Part shown: piece after piece, positions 58,623 to 64,000 of the stretch
How positions within the stretch are numbered: the stretch's first letter is position 1
How the letters are laid out: every line of letters starts with the position of its first letter
Assembly (NCBI RefSeq): GCF_900117425.1
Contig: NZ_FPEH01000019.1
Coordinates: forward strand, 1-64,000
Direction: 5' to 3'
Length of the DNA stretch: 64,000 nucleotides
Origin: Novosphingobium sp. NDB2Meth1
Lineage (GTDB): Bacteria > Pseudomonadota > Alphaproteobacteria > Sphingomonadales > Sphingomonadaceae
Made by a program: the position numbers and the translations under genes
The notes under the pieces: model-generated
The model's database searches: none
Told to the model about the DNA's origin: nothing
The model's input: only the letters and a program-made list of their open reading frames with translations

Positions 58623-59903
58623 ATGTGGCAATTCCAGACAGACACCGCTTTCCAGGCCCAGCTCGACTGGATGCTGGACTTCGTGAAGACCAAGGTCGAA
58701 CCGCTCGACTACCGCTTCCCCGGCCACGGCGCGCCGTATGACGTTGCCAACCGCGAAAGCCGCGCTGCGATTGCGCCCTTGCAGGCCGAAGTGAAGGCGC
58801 GCGGGCTCTGGGCCTGCCACCTCGGCCCGCATCTGGGCGGACCGGGCTACGGTCAGGTCAAGCTCGCCTTGATGAACGAGATCCTGGGCCGCGCCTATTG
58901 GGCACCGACGGTGTTCGGCACGGCCGCACCCGATACCGGCAATGCCGAGATTCTGGCGATGTTCGGCACCGAGGCGCAGAAGGCACGCTACCTTCAGCCG
59001 CTGATGGACGGCGATATCGTCTCATGCTTCTCGATGACCGAACCGCAGGCGGGTGCCGATCCCAAGGAGTTCGTCTGCCGCGCATGGCAGGAGGGCGAGG
59101 AGTGGGTGATCGAGGGCGAGAAGTGGTTCTCGTCGAACGCCCGCTACGCCGCGTTCCTGATCGTGATGGCGGTGACCAATCCGGAAAACCCGCCGCACGG
59201 GCGGATGAGCATGCTGATCGTGCCGACCGATACGCCGGGGGTGGAAATCCTGCGCAATGTGAAGGTGATGGGCGATGATCTGGCCGGCGATGACGGCATT
59301 CACGCCTATATCCGCTACAACAAGGTCCGCGTTCCGATTGACGCCATGCTCGGCCTGCCCGGCGAAGGCTTCAAGGTGGCGCAGGCGCGGCTCGGCGGCG
59401 GGCGCGTCCATCACGCCATGCGCACCGTTGGCAAGTGCCAGCGCGCGCTCGACATGATGGTCGAACGCGCCAATTCGCGCCGCACGCAGGGTCGGCTGCT
59501 CGCCGAGCACCAGTTCGTGCAAGGCATGATCGCTGACAGCTGGATCGAGCTCGAGCAGTTCCGGCTGCTGGTGATGAAGACCGCCTGGTCGATCGACGAG
59601 GTAGAGGCCGGACGGACGCCCCCGGTGAACCCGCGCACGCTGATCGCAATGTGCAAGGTGCAGATGGCCAAAGTCTATCACGACATCATCCAGCGTGCGA
59701 TCCATCTCCACGGCAGCCTTGGCGTGACGCACGAACTGCCGCTGGCCGACTGGTGGGGCGGCGTCGCCAGCCTCGCGCTCGCCGATGGCCCTACCGAGGT
59801 CCACAAGGCACAGGTCGCCAAGGCACTGCTCAAGCGCGGTGCGGCAGCACCGGGGCTTTTCCCGAGCGAGCATATCCCGAGCCGGATGGGGGCTCTGGCC
59901 TGA
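58623..59903 (+). CDS. Acyl-CoA dehydrogenase of the ACAD10/11 type
   Basis: A 426-aa ACAD with SMTEPQAGADP, KWFSSNARYA, RIHHA-like GGGRVHHAMRTVGK and HGSLGVTHELPLADW. These belong to the ACAD11-like branch, which in other bacteria sits beside the phosphotransferase, as here. Together they can convert a phosphorylated 4-hydroxyacyl-CoA into an enoyl-CoA or 3-hydroxyacyl-CoA. The ATG has GGAGACGCGAGCG before it. The stop overlaps the next SDR start as TGATG, indicating a coupled operon. Confidence 0.88.
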   Translation: MWQFQTDTAFQAQLDWMLDFVKTKVEPLDYRFPGHGAPYDVANRESRAAIAPLQAEVKARGLWACHLGPHLGGPGYGQVKLALMNEILGRAYWAPTVFGTAAPDTGNAEILAMFGTEAQKARYLQPLMDGDIVSCFSMTEPQAGADPKEFVCRAWQEGEEWVIEGEKWFSSNARYAAFLIVMAVTNPENPPHGRMSMLIVPTDTPGVEILRNVKVMGDDLAGDDGIHAYIRYNKVRVPIDAMLGLPGEGFKVAQARLGGGRVHHAMRTVGKCQRALDMMVERANSRRTQGRLLAEHQFVQGMIADSWIELEQFRLLVMKTAWSIDEVEAGRTPPVNPRTLIAMCKVQMAKVYHDIIQRAIHLHGSLGVTHELPLADWWGGVASLALADGPTEVHKAQVAKALLKRGAAAPGLFPSEHIPSRMGALA

Positions 59904-60643
59904 TGGACCCCTTGTTCGATTTCACCGGCAAGGTCGTGCTCGTCACCGGCGGCAGCCGTGGGCTCGGCTATCAGATGGTCAAGGCCTTCGCAGAGCGCGG
60001 CGCCGACGTGATCATCGCCAGCCGCAAGCTGGAGAACTGCGAGCAGGTGGCGAAGGAATGCCGGGCGCTTGGCCGCAAGGCCATGGCTTTCGCAATGCAC
60101 GCAGGGCGCTGGGCCGAATGCGATGCGCTGATCGCGGCTGCATATGCCGAGTTCGGCCGGATCGACGTGCTCATCAACAACGCCGGCATGTCGCCCCCCT
60201 GCCCCAGCCACGAAATGCCCGAGAGCCTGTTCGATTCGGTGCTCAATCTCAATTTCAAAGGCCCGTTCCGGCTCGCCAGTCAGATCGGCCGCCGCATGGC
60301 CGAGGGCGATGGCGGCGCGATCATCAACATCAGTTCGACCGGTGCGCTGATGGCGCTTCCCGGCGTGGTGCCCTACGGCGCTGCCAAAGCAGCCCTCAAT
60401 GCGATGACCGTCTCGCTCTCGCGCGAGTATGCCCCCAAGGTGCGGGTCAACACGATCAGCGCGGGCCCGTTCCTGACCGATATTGCCGAGGCGTGGGAGC
60501 CGAAGAAGCGTGAAAAGCAGCCCGTCGCGCTCGGGCGTCCCGGACATCCGCCCGAGATTGTGACTGCCGCGCTGATGTTGGCGAGCCCCGCGTCTTCCTT
60601 TACCACGGGGGCATTGCTGCGGGTCGATGGAGGGCAAAGATGA
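59903..60643 (+). CDS. Short-chain dehydrogenase/reductase
   Basis: A 246-aa classical SDR with TGGSRGLG, NNAGMS, Ser in ISSTGA, YGAAK and the C-terminal RVDGGQR. The ATG overlaps the ACAD stop (TGATG), and its own stop overlaps the crotonase start by 4 bp. Placed between an ACAD and a crotonase, it probably oxidises or reduces a CoA-bound alcohol. Length and motifs are fully typical. Confidence 0.87.
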   Translation: MDPLFDFTGKVVLVTGGSRGLGYQMVKAFAERGADVIIASRKLENCEQVAKECRALGRKAMAFAMHAGRWAECDALIAAAYAEFGRIDVLINNAGMSPPCPSHEMPESLFDSVLNLNFKGPFRLASQIGRRMAEGDGGAIINISSTGALMALPGVVPYGAAKAALNAMTVSLSREYAPKVRVNTISAGPFLTDIAEAWEPKKREKQPVALGRPGHPPEIVTAALMLASPASSFTTGALLRVDGGQR

Positions 60644-61374
60644 GCGATCTCGTTCTGTTTGAGCGCGCGGGCGCCATCGTCACGCTCACGCTCAACCGGC
60701 CGGACAAGCGCAATGCCCTCAATCTGGCGCTGTGGGGGGAACTGGCCGCGCAGCTCGATGCGGTCCGCGCGCTCGGCGAAGACATCTCGGTAGTCATTCT
60801 GCGCGCATCGGGTCCGGTGTTCTGCGCGGGCAACGATCTCAAGGAGCGCGGCGCCAAGGCACCGGAGCGCGACTATCAGGCAAAGATCGTCACGCGTCTG
60901 GCCGATCTGGCGCAGCCGGTGATCGTGGCCGTGCAGGGCGGCTGCTTCACCGGCGGGCTCGAACTGGCGCTTGCTGGCGATATCATCGTCGCCAGCGAGA
61001 GCGCCAGCTTCGCCGATACCCACGGCAAGTTCGCACTGGTCCCGGCATGGGGCATGAGCCAGCGGTTGCCGCGCCGGGTGGGCCAATGGAAAGCGCGCGA
61101 GATGAGCTTCACCGGGCTGCCGGTTTCGGGCCGCGAGGCGGAGCGGATCGGCCTTGCCAACCACTGCGTGCCCGATGTCGAGCTGGACAGCACCGTTACC
61201 CGGCTGGCCGAGGCGATCGCCAGCCAGAGCCGCCACAGCGTGTTCGCCTACAAGCGTCTTTACCGCGAGCAGGCTGACCTGCCGCTACAGGCCGGGCTCG
61301 CGCATGAGGTGTTCGCCAGTGCCGGTGTCGGACCGGACTTCGCCGAGCGGGTCAGCGGACAGTTCGGCAAGTAG
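60640..61374 (+). CDS. Enoyl-CoA hydratase/isomerase-family protein
   Basis: A 244-aa crotonase. One Glu (Glu108, GGLELA) is present. The position of the second catalytic Glu reads ADTHGKFALVPAWG, as in a subgroup with His and Gly there, so plain hydration may be altered. The oxyanion region FCAGNDLKER is intact. It ends the MarR operon; the stop lies 17 bp from the convergent lactonase-like gene. Isomerase or other crotonase chemistry cannot be excluded. Confidence 0.83.
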   Translation: MSDLVLFERAGAIVTLTLNRPDKRNALNLALWGELAAQLDAVRALGEDISVVILRASGPVFCAGNDLKERGAKAPERDYQAKIVTRLADLAQPVIVAVQGGCFTGGLELALAGDIIVASESASFADTHGKFALVPAWGMSQRLPRRVGQWKAREMSFTGLPVSGREAERIGLANHCVPDVELDSTVTRLAEAIASQSRHSVFAYKRLYREQADLPLQAGLAHEVFASAGVGPDFAERVSGQFGK

Positions 61375-61391
61375 TCGGAAGCGCAGCGGTG

Positions 61392-62147
61392 CTATTCGAA
61401 CCGGGCGTTCTCACGGATCGTCGCCCATTGCCGCCCATCGTGGCCGAACAGGATGCGCGTTCCGGAAGCGCGCGCCCGTGCCAGCCGTTCGAACGTCAGG
61501 CGGCCTTCCTCCAGATCAGCAGTCGCCTTGGGCAGCACCATCGTATCGAGATTGCGCTCGGTATAGCAGCAGTCGCCCGCGAGCAGCACGTCGCCACGCG
61601 CGAGCCTGATGATCATGCTCTGGTGGCCGTGGGTGTGCCCGTAAGTCGGCACGATCCGCACCGAGCCATCGCCGAACAGATCGAGCTCACCCTCGATCGT
61701 GCGGATCGGTTGTCCGGTATCGAAATCGACCGCTTCGTAGAGCCCGGGATCGGGCCGCTCGCGCGCAACCTCGTATTCGCGCGCCTGGACGATGACTGTC
61801 GCGCGCGGGAAATGCACGTTGCCCCCGCAATGGTCGATGTGGAGATGCGAGTTGACGATCCAGTCGATGCTCTCAGGATCGACATCGATCGCACGCAGGC
61901 GGGTGGCGATATCCATGCCCTCGAACCACTGCAGGCCGAACTTGTTCGCCGGCAGCGCGGTTTCCAGATCGCGGCGATAGCGCTCGCCCATGCCGGTATC
62001 GAACAGCGCGCGGCCCTTGGGGTGATCAATCAGGTAGGACGGGACAGGCCCGCGCAGATAGTCGCCTTCGTCCCCTTCGACGAAGTAGCCGGGGCGGCAC
62101 TGGAACCAGCCGCAATTGAAGGCATAGAGCCGAACATTTTCCGTCAT
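61392..62147 (-). CDS. Metallo-beta-lactamase-fold hydrolase (AHL-lactonase-like)
   Basis: A 251-aa protein with the metal motif SHLHIDHCGG (HxHxDH), GHTHGHQSM, LAGDCC and FGHD, the ordered ligands of the AiiA-type lactonase branch of the MBL superfamily. No signal peptide is visible. It could open a homoserine lactone, or another gamma-lactone arising in this pathway. Start 62147 fits the homology although its ribosome-binding site is weak; an in-frame GTG lies 24 bases upstream. It is convergent with the crotonase and divergent from the SDR at 62207. Confidence 0.82.
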   Translation of the reverse strand: MTENVRLYAFNCGWFQCRPGYFVEGDEGDYLRGPVPSYLIDHPKGRALFDTGMGERYRRDLETALPANKFGLQWFEGMDIATRLRAIDVDPESIDWIVNSHLHIDHCGGNVHFPRATVIVQAREYEVARERPDPGLYEAVDFDTGQPIRTIEGELDLFGDGSVRIVPTYGHTHGHQSMIIRLARGDVLLAGDCCYTERNLDTMVLPKATADLEEGRLTFERLARARASGTRILFGHDGRQWATIRENARFE

Positions 62148-62206
62148 GGGGGCGAGTTTAGTGCCAGTCACGCCAATCGCAACGAGCGTTTGGAAAGGAG
62201 AGCCAG

Positions 62207-63067
62207 ATGAATCTCGGTAACAAGCGTGTGGTCATAACAGGTGCCGCTTCCGGCATAGGCAAGGCGTTGGCCGAAGCGCTTGCGGCAGAAGGTGCGCGGC
62301 TGATGCTCGCCGACCTGGACGAGAAGCGTGTCGAGGGCCTTGCCGGAGAGCTTGGTGAAGCGACTGGCATTGCGTGCGATGTGAGCGATCACGCGGCAGT
62401 GGAAAGACTGGCTGAGACAGCCCATGCCTTACTGGGCGGCGTTGACCTTGTCTTTGCGAATGCGGGAACCATTCTCAACGGACCTCTGATCAATGCCAGT
62501 CCGGCTGAGTTTGATTGGCTCATGGGTGTAAATCTGCGCGGAGCGTGGAGTTGCATGACTGTGTTTGCAAAGCTCATGCAGTCGCAGCCGGACGGTGGCC
62601 GCATCTGCCTGACCGCGTCGGAACATGCGCTTGGCATGCAGCACACCGGCGCCGGGGTATATACTGCCAGCAAACAGGCCGCGCTGGGGCTCGCCGAAGT
62701 GCTCCGAGCCGAGCTTCCGCCAGCTGTTGGCATCAGCGTGTTCTGTCCGGGTCTGGTGGCAACAGGCCTTGCAAATGCAGTGATACCCGGCCACCTGCCG
62801 CAGCCCAGGACGCACCAACGTGCGTTTTCCCGCGCTGTTCTGGCCAAGGGCATGAGCGCGGCAGAAGCTGCGCAGGCAGCCATAGCTGGCGTGTGCCGCG
62901 GTGACGACCTTATCGTCACGCATCCTAATTCATTTGCCGCTGCCGAACGCCGCTTTGCCGCAATCAGCGAAGCCTTCGCCGCGCAGGCTCCAGTCGGCGA
63001 CGACGCCAATCGATACGATGTCAATCAGATCGTCGCCGACCTGATCACAGCGCAGAAGGATAGCTGA
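62207..63067 (+). CDS. Short-chain dehydrogenase/reductase
   Basis: A 286-aa SDR: TGAASGIG, NAGT, Ser in LTASEHALGM and YTASK. Its C-terminus carries an additional 40 residues without the DGG motif. GGAAAGGAGAG gives a strong ribosome-binding site. Codon third positions are visibly less GC-rich than in neighbours, which may point to a more recent acquisition. It is followed after 1 bp by an alcohol/quinone oxidoreductase gene, so both are cotranscribed. Confidence 0.82.
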   Translation: MNLGNKRVVITGAASGIGKALAEALAAEGARLMLADLDEKRVEGLAGELGEATGIACDVSDHAAVERLAETAHALLGGVDLVFANAGTILNGPLINASPAEFDWLMGVNLRGAWSCMTVFAKLMQSQPDGGRICLTASEHALGMQHTGAGVYTASKQAALGLAEVLRAELPPAVGISVFCPGLVATGLANAVIPGHLPQPRTHQRAFSRAVLAKGMSAAEAAQAAIAGVCRGDDLIVTHPNSFAAAERRFAAISEAFAAQAPVGDDANRYDVNQIVADLITAQKDS

Positions 63068-63068
63068 C

Positions 63069-64000
63069 ATGCCGCGCGCCGTGATCGCCGACGAACTTGG
63101 CCCACCTTCGGCCTATGACCTTCGCGAGGTATCGTCACGCCCACTGGGACCGGACGAAGTGCGGATCGCGATCCGCGCTGCCGGGATCAGCTATGTCGAC
63201 GTGCTGACCGCTGATGGACGCTATCAGGTCAAGCCCCCACTGCCGTTCATTCCCGGCAGCGAGGCAGCGGGGGTGATCCGCGAGGTCGGCAGCGCGGTCA
63301 GGGGTCTTGCGGTGGGGGACCGCGTTTCTGCGAGCGGCTGGGGCGGCCTGTTTGCCGACGAAGCGGTCCTGCCCGAGCGTACGGTGCGCAGGCTCCCCGA
63401 TGCGATGGACTTTGCCGAAGCGGCGGTGTTCCCGGTCAGCTACGCTACCGCCTGGCACGCGCTGGTCGACCGCGGCCAGCTTCGCGCCGGCGAGACGCTG
63501 CTGGTCCTCGGTGCGGGCGGGGCGACCGGCTATGCCGCCGTCCAGCTCGGCAAGCATCTCGGCGCCCGGGTAATCGCCTCAGCCTCAACCGAGCCAAAGC
63601 GCGCGCTGGCGCTTGCCGGAGGGGCCGATGCTGCCGTTGATGCCCGCGCGGAGGATTGGCGCGAACAGGTGAAGACCGCCAACGGCGGAAAGGGCGTGGA
63701 CGTGGTGTTCGACAGCATCGGCGGCGCGGCGACCGATCCGGCGTTCCGCTCATTGGGTTGGGGCGGTCGGCATCTGGTGATCGGTTTTCCCGCAGGCATC
63801 GCGGCGCTGCGCACCAACCTGCCTCTGCTCAAGGGCTCCAGCCTCGTTGGCGTCGATATCCGTCAGTTTGGCGAGTTCGAGCCGGAGAAGGCCGAAGCGA
63901 ACCGCGCCGAAATCTTCCGGCTGGCCGCCGAGGGTGTGCTGCGCCCGCATATCGCCGCAGCTTATCCGCTCGAGCAGTTCCGCGAAGCGATGACCGCCGC
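63069..64000 (+). CDS. NADPH:quinone oxidoreductase-like MDR protein (truncated by window end)
   Basis: The first 310 residues of a medium-chain dehydrogenase/reductase of the zeta-crystallin/QOR branch; no stop is reached. IPGSEAAGVIREVG and GDRVSA are in the catalytic domain. LVLGAGGATGYAAVQLGK is the NADPH motif (the A-G-G variant). VFDSIGG follows. No structural zinc cysteines are visible, as usual in this branch. It would reduce enones, quinones or acryloyl-type substrates. It starts 1 bp after the SDR stop. Confidence 0.87.
   Translation, partial: MPRAVIADELGPPSAYDLREVSSRPLGPDEVRIAIRAAGISYVDVLTADGRYQVKPPLPFIPGSEAAGVIREVGSAVRGLAVGDRVSASGWGGLFADEAVLPERTVRRLPDAMDFAEAAVFPVSYATAWHALVDRGQLRAGETLLVLGAGGATGYAAVQLGKHLGARVIASASTEPKRALALAGGADAAVDARAEDWREQVKTANGGKGVDVVFDSIGGAATDPAFRSLGWGGRHLVIGFPAGIAALRTNLPLLKGSSLVGVDIRQFGEFEPEKAEANRAEIFRLAAEGVLRPHIAAAYPLEQFREAMTA

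Noticed and set aside
61392..62147. Quorum-quenching function as sole role of the lactonase-like gene
   Set aside because: There is no LuxI/LuxR gene nearby and the neighbours are catabolic, so quorum quenching is only one option.
382..64000. Naming the island as a specific steroid, bile-acid or oestrogen pathway
   Set aside because: No ring hydroxylase, 9,10-seco or 4,5-dioxygenase, IpdAB transferase or other diagnostic ring-degradation gene is present. The gene families also occur in terpenoid and other xenobiotic degradation.
1..64000. CRISPR arrays, insertion sequences, tRNA or rRNA genes and integrase sites
   Set aside because: No regularly spaced repeats, transposase-like translation with terminal repeats, or tRNA/rRNA-like sequence was seen.

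Overview
The window is about 64 kb of GC-rich DNA, almost entirely protein-coding, and most likely comes from a sphingomonad (Novosphingobium, Sphingobium or Sphingopyxis type). That placement is an inference from three things: a TonB-dependent receptor with a typical sphingomonad leader and TonB box, a dense mixture of acyl-CoA dehydrogenases, SDRs, amidohydrolases, P450s and DUF35/thiolase-like pairs, and the base composition. I see no rRNA, tRNA, CRISPR array, insertion sequence or replication origin. About 60 genes are called. Most starts were trimmed to a site supported by a Shine-Dalgarno sequence or by a 1-8 nt overlap with the upstream stop codon.

Layout. 0.4-9.7 kb (minus strand): acyl-CoA dehydrogenase (ACAD) plus thiolase, then an operon of a heteromeric ACAD pair, thiolase, nitronate-monooxygenase-like flavoprotein and FadB-like bifunctional enzyme. 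9.8-15.3 kb: acyl-CoA ligase divergent from a second ACAD pair, enoyl-CoA hydratase and dienoyl-CoA-reductase-like SDR. 15.3-19.2 kb (minus): tandem CaiB/BaiF CoA-transferase, DUF35 protein and Ltp2-like thiolase homologue. 19.3-24.4 kb: GntR regulator, two amidohydrolases and a fused double ACAD. 24.6-32.7 kb (minus): TonB receptor, DUF2889 protein, three SDRs, an acyl-CoA ligase and a TetR regulator. 32.8-39.2 kb: P450, VOC protein, aldehyde dehydrogenase, SDRs and a TetR regulator. 39.2-41.9 kb: a lipocalin-like protein and a second DUF35/Ltp pair. 41.9-50.8 kb (minus): an eight-gene operon running from an amidohydrolase through a membrane protein, P450, aldehyde dehydrogenase, two CoA-transferases and a crotonase to a YtcJ-like hydrolase. 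50.9-55.7 kb: third DUF35/Ltp pair, second GntR regulator and three SDRs. 55.7-64 kb: SMP-30-type lactonase, SnoaL-like protein, MarR regulator, an ACAD10/11-type kinase plus ACAD, SDR, crotonase, lactonase-like metallo-beta-lactamase protein, SDR and a truncated quinone oxidoreductase.

The genes together look like a catabolic island for a hydrophobic, branched or polycyclic substrate such as a steroid, terpenoid or related isoprenoid. The implied steps are uptake by the TonB receptor, P450 hydroxylation, oxidation by SDRs and aldehyde dehydrogenases, CoA activation or transfer, beta-oxidation with alpha/beta ACADs, retro-aldol side-chain removal by Ltp/DUF35 complexes, and ring opening or decarboxylation by amidohydrolases. 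The exact substrate cannot be read from sequence. No ring-cleavage dioxygenase, ketosteroid hydroxylase or IpdAB-type CoA-transferase is present here.

Two recurring operator-like sequences tie the region together. The first is an AT-rich element with core ATAAC-N3-GT, seen at eleven intergenic places and in both orientations relative to the genes. The second is a 7-3-7 inverted repeat (TTGACG-N3-CGTCAA type) at exactly three places, including the promoter of a TetR gene and the head of the eight-gene operon. Together they suggest one large regulon and one nested TetR regulon.
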